Assembly: GCA_963978905.1 (NCBI GenBank)
Contig: OZ022257.1
Span: 14,093,664 to 14,157,663 of the forward strand
Reading direction: 5' to 3'
DNA: 64,000 nucleotides
Source: Trichostrongylus colubriformis
Lineage: Eukaryota; Nematoda; Chromadorea; Rhabditida; Trichostrongylidae
The notes below the pieces were generated by a model, which saw nothing but the letters and a program-made list of their open reading frames with translations, did no database searches and was not told the origin of the DNA. Each line of letters starts with the position of its first letter. Position 1 is the first letter of the stretch. The position numbers were made by a program, and so were the translations under genes. Below are positions 26,001 through 39,273 of the stretch, piece after piece.

Positions 26001-26915
26001 GGACTACTCAGAAGTTAGGGAATTGCAGGAGACACCAGCAGTGCTCAAGCTGTTCGCAACTCCACCGGAAAAGGCTTGCAATGACATCAAACTTGTTCCG
26101 CAGCAAAGTTCAGGTCAACCTAGTGCATTCACAAAGTTGTTTCCAACAAGCAATCAGAATCAGAATGAGGTACATTTTGTTGTTTACGGCGAATATTGAG
26201 GATTTCCCTATGTTTCGTTGCAGAACTGCTCCAATGCGTTCTCGGCCTTGAAAGTACAGCAGACTCCAACGGGTAACGCCCCTTTTCCTGCAGAATTTGG
26301 AAATCTGCTCATGCGTAGAGGAAATGTTCCTTACCGAGGGATGCAACGCAGGAAAGCTCCTGCCATCCAGGTACAGTGCCTCATTGCTGTCAAGCTGTTG
26401 CGATCAGTATTACTTGTACAGTCTTTTCAGCGCAACTTTGTTCCAACTCCTGTAGTACCCTGCCCAATACCACTGAATGGTCACTTCTTCGGACCTCACG
26501 CTCAACAAACTCCAAATGATCCTAAGCTCACTGACTTGAAGCCTTCATCGGTACGTATATGTTTCTTTTTGAGCTTTTCAGAAATTTTTCTGTGAGATTT
26601 GGGTTTTTATGGCATTCTGCCTTTTTTATCGTCTTAAGTTTTGGATAATAATATTTTGAGAGCCGATTTTTCTTTCAATCACTCGCCAATAAATCGCTCT
26701 ATTTCTAGGTGACACTACCAAATAAGAAACCACGCCGCAGAAGAGGCGGCAAGCAACCTTCTGCACTGACACATGCAGATCAGCAGATTCGAGAGGGCGA
26801 TGCTGCCTTGGGTGACACTTCCAATGCAGCACCTCCATCTCGTGGCTTTGCTACATCGCGAGCTCATCGTGTTCGAAAGTCAAGGCTAGCTCCGAAGTTT
26901 GCCGAAAGTAATTAA
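17034..26915 (+). CDS. xrn-1: 5'-3' exoribonuclease 1 (XRN-1)
   Basis: About 40 short exons join to roughly 1,560 residues, close to C. elegans XRN-1. Exons placed in phase: 17034-17108, 17657-17788, 17854-17954, 18025-18122, 18500-18609, 18733-18843, 18901-19007, 19068-19152, 19234-19402, 19560-19708, 19769-19967, 20021-20112, 20163-20233, 20476-20583, 20640-20796, 20864-21013, 21077-21156, 21243-21384, 21469-21549, 21629-21694, 21762-21895, 21957-22122, 22162-22269, 22323-22392, 22617-22790, 22843-22982, 23049-23134, 23271-23364; then near 23511, 23872, 24035, 24279, 24590, 24845, 25734, 25891, 26031, 26222, 26431 and 26709-26915. The nuclease core has [52 protein letters not shown] and GNDFIPHLP, which carry the conserved metal-binding Asp/Glu residues. 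The tail is Pro/Gln/Arg-rich and low in complexity, as in the family. XRN1 degrades decapped mRNA in the cytoplasm. AATAAA at 27196-27201. Confidence 0.97.
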
Positions 26916-29345
26916 GTGTAAAGTAAAATTTTCTCAGCAGCTCAGTGCATTTAGATTTCTTATGGATAGTAAGCATCTTATTGATGTTAGTCAATCGATG
27001 TTAACCGAAAGTATGTAAAGTATGTAATCTCGTTTTCGGCATCAGTGAAATCTAACTCATGTGCACACTGTAGTTCATTACTAAGATGGAATACGCTGAG
27101 AAATTGATTATACGGGTAGAGCTGCTTATTTCTCAGTGGTCAATTACTCATCAGTCATTGATTTTTCGTTGGGAATATTTTCCGCGAACCCGGTGAATAA
27201 ACGTGTTTACACTTCGAGGAACTTCGTTTTTATTTATTTTACACATTCAAAAAGCAGAAAAGCGACGACCGTACCGGCATTTTGAGTCATCGCAATCGAT
27301 TCGAATTGCAAAAGGGCTTTTCTACTCTCGTTTATGCCCTTTGGAAATGGTGCATTTGCACGGTAGTCATGCTTCTTCTTGGCCGAACTAGCCATTGTTT
27401 TTCATCCGTATGCGCTCTCGTCGTACGGGTAGAGATGCAAACCATGGAGTCCGAGTTGCCGTGATCGTCCACATTATCTCTCCAAATCTGTGATCCGCAA
27501 AAGTCGGACGTACCATACTCTTGAAGCTTTCTCCATGGCATTCCACAACTCATGAGGGATGAGGGTCGATCGGTCGAATTTTCGCCTCGCGACATCTTAC
27601 TAGCGGCTCCGTCAGTACGAGTCGTTTGGAATTCCGCTCGAGACGCAGTGGGCTGGTACCGTGAGGGACCTTTAAAGATCGCAAGTTGAAGGCTCTGGGA
27701 GTTAGCTTATATTCAATAGTCTCTTACGGTACCAGCCCATTGTGCCTTGCGCAGAATCCCAAACGACACGCACTCGCCGCGGGCGGCCGCGCCAAAATTC
27801 GACCAATCAACCCCACCCCTTCTGAGCACCCCTCTGGAGATCATGAACTTCATCTCGTTCACGTTCAAAGAAGAGCCATTTTCTCATTTGGTGTCTCATT
27901 GAGCTTACGATCGAATGGATTTTTTTTGTAATTTTGGTTGTATCATCAAATCCAATCACATCTATTTGTGATCCACGACGTGGAAGTGAACCATGCACAG
28001 GATCGATCAATAGTGTTCGTTTCTCATCAAATGATTAAAGGCAGTGAAAGGGGTAATTCGAGCCGAATGTGGAAAGATCATCGAATATGATTGATGGTCG
28101 AGGTGCTCAATGGTACGAAAGTGAGGAAAAATGAAACGGTTAAAACCTCGAGAAATGAGACCTTGTCCCCGTTGTTTATTCTCAAAAGGGGCAGATAGGG
28201 CCCAAAAAGGGGCGGGCTGGGGGAAAACAAATGGTACCTGTGAGAAGACGGCTCCTATAATGCACGAGGGCACTCTGTCTCAAATTATCATTGCCCACAT
28301 TTTTCTTATCCCTGTCTTTACCGGCATGCTATGCATCGGGCGTACATCATGAAAAATAGGAGTGCATTACATTTTATAATAAATAGTGAATAACGCCACA
28401 TCAATTAAGTGTTCTTAACTATGTTGACCTCAGGCCCTCAGTATCTTATTGGAATAGCTTTAAAAAAAAACCTCACGTTCAGTTCTACTCCGCGAAGGAG
28501 CGTAGGATTCTGTGAAACTACATCTTCCGCAACGGGTGGAACAAGCAATGTGGTAAATCACATGGGCCGAACCCTCCCTCGAACGTTCTCCTTTCTGATC
28601 TTCCTGAGTAGAGGAACCTTTACCAGTGACAAGTTGTTCACAAAATCACGCACACGTAGCGAATCTTCATCCGGACTGCATCAGACTGCATATTGTTCAG
28701 AGGGGGGGGGGGGTGGTTGCAGGGGTAGTGTTTGGCTGCATACACTGCACATGCACGATCACGCAGTATCATCGCCGTGTATAAATGCAGCCTGCATCTG
28801 AATTTCCCTAGAACACAATTCTGACACAACCCAGCCACAGAGCCTTATAGGGGCGCACTTCCTTTCAGATCTCTACCGGAACCAATTTGAACAAATATGC
28901 TTGTCTGATCAATCATTAGCGCAATAAACACAAAAAATTCCATAAAAGTTACCATGATTACCTTAACATTTGCTTTGAAACCATTTGTCACCAGGACAAT
29001 ACTTGCCTTCCCTTGCTGTGATCTCGTGACAAGATGACTGGTCTACAATTGACAGTTACCGGTAATTTATTGTACTACTATCACCCCACACATGTTTACA
29101 ACATTGAAAAAGTTTGAAGAAAAATAAAATTACAGGGTATGCGAGAATCACATCAGTTTGAACCGAATTGCCTTATCCGCTGAACAACATAAAAGTCTGT
29201 TGAAGTACATACATATAGACACATATAAGGGAATGAAGAACACGAAAGCTGGAGATTTTTCAAGATTGGACTATCGATGATACCAGTACGAGGTTGGGGC
29301 CACCATCGCTGTACGCGAGATGATTCGGAACAACGAACAAACCAA
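26916..29345. other. Gap between convergent xrn-1 and daf-5, no supported gene
   Basis: About 2.4 kb containing the xrn-1 3' UTR, one fold-back MITE (27563-27814), a G12 run (28702-28713) and the probable daf-5 3' UTR. Candidate polyadenylation signals are AATAAA at 27196 (+) and TTTATT at 29066-29071, which reads AATAAA on the minus strand. Confidence 0.6.
27563..27814. mobile_element. Fold-back MITE, family E
   Basis: Arms of about 110 bp: GGGTCGATCGGTCGAATTTT..GGAATTCCGCTCGAGACGCAG..GGTACCGTGAGGGACC on the left, mirrored on the right by GGTACCAGCCC..CCAAACGACACGCACTCGC..AAAATTCGACCAATCAACCC. A second, better matched copy is at 39274-39542. It is non-coding. Confidence 0.65.
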
Positions 29346-32300
29346 TTATTGTGTTAATTGTGGCGGAACCATTAATTGAAGTAGTTGTTGTGTTAACATT
29401 TGCTGTAGCATCTGTGAATCCATGGGAGCTGAAGCAGTAGGCAAGGATTGGAGGGGCATCGTCGCCTTCGGAATACTTTCGAACGTATTCAATGACGCCA
29501 GCTTTTGTTGTTGCTGCAAGTAAGCACACACTCGGCAGTACATGCCGCTAGCACGTTACAAAACACGAACCTGTGACAAATCTGCCAGAGTTTGTGCTCG
29601 TAGAGCATCATTTGAATCCACCGTCACACCCAAAGCGATCTGATCACCTCGCAATTTCGCTATCGTCGCTTGCACCAAGGCATCGTTACTGTAGCCGAAT
29701 GGATCACACAACTGCCGGTACAAAGTGAACAGAAATTCGTAAGCATTTCGCAAGCGCTCGTATTCCGCTAGAGTGCCCTGAAATATTGATCCACATTAAA
29801 TCTCATCTGGCCGTAAAAATATGAATTTACACGTGGAAAAAGCACTTTAGCACCGTACTACGACACTATGCTCTGTCAATATGACCTTCGCTGAATAATT
29901 TTTTCCATAAGGTTCTGCGAATGATCAGAAAAACCTCATGCTAATTCGGATGGGCGATTTATAGAAATTTTAACAGTAAACTAGCTTTGCAGGATCATAC
30001 ATGGGTATAGGACATCTATAGACATTGGCATTTCAGTCATGTGAGACATGATATTATTTAGCTTACAGAGATTTGTACCCCCTCCCTTCTTAGTACGTCA
30101 CCCGCGAAACATGATGAGGAAGATTCATTCATACATCAGTTTTTTTCATAATTTTTGCCATGACAGGATCTCTTTCCCAAAGCCAGATCCGGTCCTTTGC
30201 TTGCAAACACTTCGATCTCAAAAAGTCTTTTACGTCACGGTTTTTTCGGAAACATGCCTTTACTAGCTGTGCTGTGTGTAGGCGGGTGCACGAATGCACA
30301 GTCTAATCCACTGCTCAGGGGCGAAGAGGAAGATGAGAGCACCTAGTTAAGTAAAATAGCATGTACACAAAAAAACCAGCTCCAATATTTCTGCCTCTCA
30401 CTGCTGTGAGCGCGAAAAACCGAAAGAGGTGTTTTTAAATGTTTTTGTAGTCAGACGATGGTTCAGTGATATTTTAAAAATGCGAAGAAGGAACAAAAGA
30501 TAGGAGTTCAAAGCCTTCATTTGGATGCTGGCGCAAAGTGCCTAAGGCTCGATCCCAACATGAATAATAAATAGTACATGTCTTGCCCCGCCAGCAGCAA
30601 AAACGTGAAGAATCATCGCTGGCGATGATATTTATCTCCATCCTCTACCAATAGAAATCCACACTTTCCCAATGGTAATCACATCCTCTGCATAACCACT
30701 TTGCAACTTCTTCTATTCAAGCATGAATACAAAGCTTTTCTAGCTTACGAACACAAGTAAATTTCTTTCTTTCAAACTTTCCAATCATACTAATCTGCCA
30801 ACTGCCATTTCGTCACCCGAAGAAACGTTTCCTTTGAAGAGTAAAGTTTCCCTACAAAAGTTATAGCGAACGAGCCAACATAGATGGCGTCCGAATAAGT
30901 GAACTAGGATATATCAGTGGTAAACGGAAGGAGACTTTTTGCCATCAAGACAGAAAAACCACGCCGCGACAGCCAGCATCCAAGATGATGGATGCGAGCT
31001 ATAGGTCGTGTTAGTTCGCTATTAAAGCGATGAAGCTGATTTAGGCCTTACTCAAGGCTTTGAAACCTGACCAATCTGGCGCCCCTCACTCGCACCCATC
31101 CTTTCACACGTCCACGCAAACTTTTTGGCCTAATGGCACACACCCAATAAAAGTATTTCAGAACAGCATGCATGATGACCCATGTCTTTGTTCAAAAAAT
31201 AGAAAATAAAAATAACAAACGACACCTTCATAAGCGACGCTCGAACCTCCGATATAGTGTCCGTCAACGTAGGACTTATGCCCCTGTACACTTGTTTCAA
31301 GGTAGATTCCAGTGTTTCTATAAAAAAAACCACATTCGTATTTTGGATTTCTGGTAGAAAGCAGGTGCTCATTGTGAATAAGGGTAAGAGAAGAAACTCG
31401 CCCAGTTGGTCACAGCTCGACTGAATTTCTTTTGCTTTTTCGCTCACAGTCTTGAACGAACTGGGATGTGGAACGGCATTATTCGGCTGTTGATCAAGAG
31501 CTAGCAGCTGACCAACTCCAGATGACTGGTCTCTGACCGCCGCAAGTGACTAAAAAATGCCTCTGAGTTTTCCTCTTTTGTTTTCCACGGAGGAAAATAG
31601 CAACTCCGAATTTGCACTCGGAAATCACGACGACCAAGGGACGCATTAGGTTGTAAGGAAAGTTGCGGTCGATTTTGAGTTTCACAAACGGATCCAAATT
31701 CGAAAGCGCATTGGTGTTAACTCAGACCAACTTTCTTATTGTGCTCTTGAAATAATAAAGAGTTGCTCTTTCGGAAAGAATCTCTCTAGAATCCCATTTT
31801 TGGTTTTTGAGTCAATGGGGAAATTTGAAAGTACTGCAAAGAGGGCACTTTTGGATGACTTCACTTCACGTGTTCTTCTTAGAGGAACCGGAAGGGGGTC
31901 CGAAACAAGAGGAAGATGCAAAGAAATGAGCATTTTGTAATGAACACTCAAGGTTAGAGGCGATAATAGGCGAAAAACCCAGACTCAAAAGCGCGACGCT
32001 GCGGTGTGTATCCGCATCCCATTCGCATCAGCGCATCCAGTCCGAGTTGTCCGCTGTAGGAGGCGGGCCGTGGGCCAACGTTAGTTGTAGCACCTGACTC
32101 CCAGCGCAGTGGAGTGGCCATTCCCAACTACATTAGCATTCATGTAAGTACATCTAGAAACAATATAAGAAAGAACAAAGCAAAAAGTAAAGGAAAAAAC
32201 AAATTTATAATAGAAACATCTTCTTTTGGCACCATGCCAAGGCGTCAAATTGGGGAGTTTGTGCAATGGGGGCCACTTGAACTCGTCCGCACTATGTCTT

Positions 32301-35300
32301 TTCTACCGTGCGCCAGAATTACCCCCTTCTGGTGTCTTTAAGTTGAGTCGCAACGGAGGCAACTACAGAAGTTAGCTTCTCAATTAGAACCGCAGAAAGT
32401 GATGAACATCCGTAATTGCTGGGAATATCCATAGTATTGGACTTTCTCATACAGATGTGGTTGACCACCTCAAGTAGCTCTGATTCGCCAAAAGTCAAAA
32501 AATTGGTGCTGCGGAACCCCTCGGAGCAACAATGTGCGAACACAGTCATAGTTTCTCATAATTGACGAAACTGCATGCTGGAGCCCTTAGGCCGCGGTCA
32601 TACTTTGCGCAGCTGCGTGAGTTGACGCCGGTGCCGGCGTCTTTACCAGCCGCAGACGACGGCGTCAGTAGATAATGCGCAGCGTTTGCAAAATTCTTGA
32701 CCCAATCCCACTACAGTATGGTGATTGTGGCCGATTCGAATCTTGGCACAGTGTCTGCGTGAGTTGACGCCGGCACCGGCGTCAACTAACGTAGCTGCGC
32801 AAAGTATGACCGCGGCCTTACTCCTCCGTCGTCCGTCATACTCACCAGATCTATCGCTAACTAAACCCCACTTTTCCAAATACCTGTACAGCTCCTTCAA
32901 TAGCAAAGTCAGGAAGTGCGATGATTGAGCTACACCTAGGTGTAGGAGTCACTGAAGTACAACATAAAGTACACCCAATTATAGCGACGGCGTACACACA
33001 CGCGGTCTCAAAAGTGCAGTAGACATGGGAAAGAACGATCAGCTTCGCCATGCGCACGTGCACCCACACACACGTAATCTACACGCTTCGAAATGCAGGG
33101 AAGGGTTCAGTTGCCCATCACAGCACACAGTAACAGCGCCACAACCACATTTTTACCGAGAAACACCTGTCCAATACATCTCCGAACGACGACACAACTA
33201 TCAGGAAAAGAATGAACAATTACAAACAGACCTTGATTTTGAATGCAGTTTCCTTCTGCATAACTTCTTCAATTACAGCAACTGGATCGTCTGCATTTGC
33301 ACCGAGCAGACGATTTAAATTCTCGCGTAGATACAATTGGGACAAATTCAACGAATCCGAAAGTAGAGGTAGCGGCTTCTCAATAGTGCCTGGTATGTTG
33401 TTGCTTCGTATTATTTTAGTTGGAATCTCCTGCAATTCGTGATGATTTCCAGCGGAATTTTCTTCAATTCCAAAAACATGTGGAGCGTAACTTCCGAAAT
33501 CCAAAAAACTAACCAAAGATTGATCAGTGAACATTCGCTTGGCCTTCTTCACTGAGTAACCTTCACAGTTTCCCGATACACCACATGACTGAGTGATAGG
33601 CTCATCAATAAATTGTTTCCATCTCTCTTTATTAACAGTGGACTCAGATGACGGTCTTGCTAGTTCCAACATAAGACGCCAATTCGAAGGATCGAACCCC
33701 CAATGTACTGTCCTGGAACTAAGCGAGGATTTGTCAACAAAAGCAGAGTAATTAATAAATATGTATGGTAAAAGGAGGCAAGGCTATGAGGAATACATGG
33801 GGGCACACATGAGAGAAAACGGCGAGCGTAATGGCTGTCATGAAAGGCAACAGGCAAGGGAAAATCGATACGAAAATATGCACCTCTGCGACTCGTTTTT
33901 CTTGCTGTGGGAATGGGCGACAAAGTCCTCAGGCGTGAAGAAGCATTCACACTCTTGGCATCTCACACTTCGACCGCCTTTCCGAGAAGGGTAAGCCCAT
34001 CCTTTGACGGTTCCAAACATAGCATGTTGCACACAAAGCCGATCGGATTCATCCCTATAAATCATCAAGTCTTCAAAAGTCAGCTATTCATTCAGTAACA
34101 AGCCTAACTGAAGAGTAGACTGTGAGGTTAAGCTCAAAGGAAAGTCCACTAATCGAGGCTAGTAGCGATACAGACAAAAAGTCCACGAATCAAGCCTAGT
34201 AGCGATACGGACTTGGCCCGGATTCCTTAAAAGTTCGCTCTGGACTGAAACCAGAGGGTGACGTGATCTCAGTCAATTCGTACTCGCAAACAGCAAGGCC
34301 AGACGGTAGTATCAAGTTTCACACGTAGCGGACTTTGAATGGCCTTTACATGCATTTTCAGTCAAGACAACCGATTGATCTCTTACCAGAAAGGTATGGC
34401 AATTTATATCCCGAAGGCCAAAATCTATTCCAATGATGTTCTTGGAAATATGACTTTACCCAAGGTGCTACTCTTCGACAACATATAAGGTAAATTGTAG
34501 GACGTTTGATGAAAAGCGACATTTTCGTTTCAAAACAACCAGTGAGATTGTTCAGCTGTCCCTGGATACTCCGCCTCAAAGGCATTCGAAAATATATGAC
34601 AACTACTGTTGGATTAAGATTGATAACAAAATTACTCACATCTCATAAACAGGCCTCCGCTCATTTCAAAAACCTCGAACCACTTCTCAAAGTTTTTATA
34701 TCAAAAAAGTAAACAAACGCGATCAATGGCATCTCTCCACACCTGGATCTATATAGGACAAAACGCGTTTTCAGCTGCTCTACGTGATATGCAGCAAAGT
34801 GCGATTCACAACTTTTTGAAGTATAGGGGGCTGTGAGGTTTTCTCCTGCATCTTTGCAAACCTCTTCTAGCTTATTGGAGTTCATATGCATGACAATTAT
34901 AAACGACCATCTCTTGATTCAGCTGTGCCAAGGGAACTTTCTCAGTAAGACAGCGATGGACGTCTGCATAATGACTGGGCGCAGTGAGCGAAAAGTGCAA
35001 CTGAAAGAACGACCACCCTTGTTCCTGCAGAGTTCTTCGATCATTTCAACAAATCCGGGAGGCACCATACTCAGCCTGGGAGGAATGTTGTTCCACATAA
35101 CAAAGAACAAAAAATTTCATGAAACCCAAAAAAACTATTCATAATAAGGAAAGGAAGCATACACGAATGGTTCCTCGTTTGTAGAAGGAGTACTCTCAAT
35201 CCGAATGATACCACATATTCGCTCTGCGTCCGACCGAGTCACTAAGTTCAAATTGGATAAATCTTGAGTGCCTGACACTTCCGCATCCATTTTGCGCAAA

Positions 35301-38300
35301 CGTTCAGCTTGTTCATTTGTCGCTATCGACTTATGAATATTCAGATCATCTGGAAAGGAAATCGCTACAATAGTCACGTGTCATATGCTACATAAGCAAA
35401 TAATAAATCGATAACGAATAAAACTGGGAAGAGAATTGTGCAGAGCTCCTACCCATCATAGCTTGGATCTCGCTAACACCTTGTGTGAATAGAACTCGAC
35501 TGAGTAAAAGGTGAATAGGTACCCGTGGTTCACCTCCCATAACCATTGCGGGGAAAGAAACACTGAAAAAAGAAATCTCGAGAAATAGTGGATCTTCAAA
35601 AATTTATGATATTAATCGAACTTTCAGTTTATTTTGCAAAAATTGACTCTTCAACCAAACTGAACAGGGTGCTCAACTTTTGCTTCTATCACACAATCGG
35701 CAAATAGAAAACCTCAACCTTCCTAAAAGGGCTGCATCCCTACGATACTATGATCATGATTTCTTTATCCCTACAAATCGAAGGTTAAGGCTCCCTGGGG
35801 GGGGGGGGGGGTAACCAGAATTGAATTTTGCGAGAGAAAAAAGGACCCTCGGAGAAAACCTGCGTTTTCATTTCCACAGGTTTTGAGAATAAGTGAATGA
35901 GACCCTTTCATCTTAGACAAAAAATTTGACTTGATATGCAGGGGTATGGTTGCACGATCATAAGACGAGAGACGGCAGCACAATGACTGCAGCACCTCTC
36001 ACCTACGTCTACAGCTACAGTAGTCTGCTGTATTTATGAGGCCGTGCGGATTTTAAGCTCAGGCAATCCGACATCTCCACCTCCGACCACATATGATAGA
36101 CTGTCCCTGAATAACCATGAGCAATCGGTAATCTATGGTTCAGAACAGACAGCTCAGAGATTTTGCAAAAGAGCAGTCTCTACTAAGGCTATCGTTACGC
36201 TCTGCAAGTCGATTTTCGAATTTGGTAAATGTAGGCGAGAAATTTGCGGCAATCACCACCACCCAACTAAACCAGTTCTCCTTTACTTTCAGGCCCTTCA
36301 AACGTGACAAGTTGAACAATGTGGCTGAATGTACACAGACATGCACAGTTTTTTGCAATAAAATCTACTTTTCTTCTATAATAAACAAATCCTCAACCAG
36401 TTCCGGTCAGATAACAAATATAAACCTTAGAGTCGCACAGTTCGGTAAATGGGTAAATGCGCGTAAGGAAAAAAACAACAGGATAGGAAACTGATGGAGA
36501 TTCTGAGGCCTTACAGAGTTCACAGGCCCTATGCTCCACTCTCTCTGTGGTGACTATGGAAGACTTACAAGAAGTCTTGAAATAAGAAATGGAAAATACG
36601 TTAACGATACATTAGCTACTCAGTACCGACCTGGATAAGGAAGGCAAAAGTAGAAAGGCAAAAGAAAAGAAACAGAAGAAAGGTATTTTTCTACTATTTC
36701 TACAAAGAGATCAATATCCCATGCTCATTCTAGCAGGAAAGTTAGCTGTAGAATCACGTAAGATTAGAAACACTGATCCGCGAAGAAAAAGGAAATTAAC
36801 AGTCAAAAAATCTTCTGTATTCCTTTTACACATACACTTTTGCGTGTATTATATTCGAAATTTGGGATGTTCCTATTTTCAAAAGGGTGAGACTTTTATC
36901 GAATCACAATGGCAAGAGAAAACTATTTCTTTCCGTCAGAAACATTCGTGGACATATCCAACCCAAAGACGACTCCATGAGACTATCCGAAGTATAGGCA
37001 TCAAAAGGGTACGAACAGGAAGGGCAGAAGTGGTTCATTATCCGGGCTCCTTTCCTTTGTAGGCCACTATACAAACCACACCTCCGGCTCACAATTGGTT
37101 ATTCATATCATCCTCTCACGATTTGTTTTGACCGTGCTGGGATGTAAATTTTGGGTACGGGCATAGAATGATTACCTCGTATCCGCAAAGAGCCGATGTG
37201 CGCTGCGGAAAAAGGCAACACTGGTTTCTGACTGTAAAGAAATCTGAAAGCGCTCAAATCCTACAATTCAAGCGTTGAGATGGCTTAGTGTATCTCAAGA
37301 GGAATGAGGAACACGCAATTTGAAAAACATACGAATGAGGCCCAGAAAAAAAGAATATTATAAAAAGAAACTATCTTTGATCGATAACGTTTGAGCTTTA
37401 TGTAAACGAAAACGTCACATGGTATAACATATCGACTTCCGCGGAAAACAAACTAACAGACTAGCATCTGCTCTATGCTCTCTTATCAAGTCAACTCATT
37501 TGTAAGTTTAGAATTGCTCGGAATTCCATATTAAACAAGCGCGTGCAAAATTTAAATGAAAGATTAGGATAACAGAAAGACGGCCAAACCAAAATACTTG
37601 GTCGCAGCTCTATACCGTTCTTCACATTGAGGATGTAACTTGATTTATTCGACACCATTTCGAAACAAAACTTGAAGACAAGCATTATCAGAACGGTGCA
37701 ATGTGGATAAATGGGAGGTGGGGGGGGCATTTTAGGTCTATGCTCTAAACCCACATCATAACGCAATGCGGAAGAGGGGACCGCACTCAGATAAATGAGA
37801 GCCGAAATCTCCTCACCATATCCACATAGGGCCACTAATGCAGATACCAATGCATAAGACCGCCTAATGCTTGTCAAAACTCACGAATCAAATCTGCATC
37901 TGTATCGAATTATCTTGAAGATATTCGAAGCCTGACCTCTTTACAACTGCTTCATAGTGTACAGTCCAGAGAACAGATTACAACTGCACGTCTCAATGTG
38001 AACTTTTCGTACCTTGCTTCCTACTACATTCCGTCAAAAGATAGACAGACCTCTCGAAATCAACTAAACCGAACTACTGGAGACTGCATAGAACGCGCTG
38101 CTGAAAAGATTCGCCACTTCAGAACCCAGGTATGTCTAAAACAACGCTTGAATGCAAATATTCGATTCTTGCCAGCGCACGCGCGTGTTCGCCGACCCGA
38201 CCAACTCCCCGGCGATTAAGTCTAAGAACAAAGATCAATATGAGAAAACCTGGTCCACTGCAGAGAACATAGCCATGAGGCTGCATGCAGCATCTCAAAT

Positions 38301-38641
38301 GAAATAAACATAAGCAGCTTAGTCTTTGAACTCAGAGCTAACAACAACACACGTTCAGCTCACAAACACTATGTGGAATAATATAAATGCATCAGAAACA
38401 AGAAAGAACTCACCCACTGATGTTGACCCATGCAGCGATACCTTCGGACTCACATGGACTCATCGCAGGTCCTGGTGCTATAGGAATGACTGAAAAAATG
38501 GTCTAACCACCATAGTCTATAAAAAATAATTCATCTTTCTCCAAGTGATCTATGCATTAGGTGTGTACCTGATGGAAATTCCGGCAGTCGATAAAGAAGT
38601 GGATCGGCGGTAAGTGCGGCATCCTGCGTGGCAGCGGCCAT
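29346..38641 (-). CDS. daf-5: Ski/Sno-family transcriptional regulator, DAF-5 type
   Basis: Nine exons join in phase on the minus strand: 38641-38569, 38489-38414, 35562-35453, 35349-35163, 34054-33884, 33712-33232, 31549-31226, 29777-29571 and 29513-29346, giving 598 residues (C. elegans DAF-5 is about 627). Residues about 50-145 match the Ski/Sno/Dac fold: GGEPRVPIHLLLSRVLF and LVTRSDAERICG correspond to the conserved LPQ-helix and TKTDAERL regions. Residues about 150-225 are the Smad4-binding zinc domain: CVQHAMFGTVKGW, CQECE, VAHSHSKK, then HWGFDPSNWR. The C-terminal third is Gln/Leu-rich (LQQQQKLA..MLQQMLTQQ) and partly helical. Ski/Sno proteins act in the nucleus with Smads; DAF-5 works with DAF-3 in dauer TGF-beta signalling, so that role is inferred. 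Exon 7 is read through without a break, although it contains pyrimidine-rich stretches. Start: first ATG of an open exon (MAAATQDAAL). Confidence 0.88.
32590..32817. mobile_element. Harbinger-like MITE, family B1, in a daf-5 intron
   Basis: 228 bp between GGCCGCGGTCATACTTTGCGCAGCTGCG and CGCAAAGTATGACCGCGGCC, with exact TTA duplications (32587-32589 and 32818-32820). Inner sub-repeats TTGACGCCGG.GCCGGCGTC are also inverted. It lies between exons 6 and 7 of daf-5. Confidence 0.9.
34145..34215. repeat. Local tandem duplication in sequence upstream of daf-5 exon 5
   Basis: AAAGTCCACTAATCGAGGCTAGTAGCGATACAGAC is followed by a near copy (AAAGTCCACGAATCAAGCCTAGTAGCGATACGGAC). Two units of about 37 bp, intronic. 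Confidence 0.7.
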
Positions 38642-39273
38642 CGTCTGGGTTGTGGGAGAACACTGGTGGATGGCGGCGACGGCTGTCTGCTGTGTCTAGA
38701 CGGTCTACGAGAGCGTAGGTTGCGTGCGGAAACGCAGTGTCAGCGTCGACGGGTGCTAGAGACGGGTGCAGACCGCCACAGAGCGTGAGAGTGTTCCCCC
38801 CGTCAGTCGATAGGCGACGGTCGACGTCGATCCCGTCTCCTCGTCGTCCGCCCCCGCCCGCTTGCCTCGACTATCATCACGTCCAGGCAGCCGTCAGCCA
38901 GCTCTTCTTGTCGCACTTGCCACAGTCGACGTCGACGACCACTTGCGTGACGTCTCAGCCGCTCCGCTCATGGGGTGCCGGCACGCCCAACGATCAGTGC
39001 TCCCATCGCAACGTGTTGCCCAGCTGGGGGACGAAGCCATGTCCGTAGAGCCCCGAAACAACTGCCACTACACAAAGACACACAGATTCCCGTTTCTACA
39101 GAAGGTAACCTCAGAGAACGGGATGGTTGACACTCAAGAAAAAAACCAGTACGATCGCGCTCGAAAGCGTCTGCCAAAAATTTTCTTCCATACCATGATG
39201 AATTTTCGACCTTAGTTCGTAACTTACAGAAGAATGCCTTCAAGAGCAAAACCATTATTACGTAAACTAGAGA

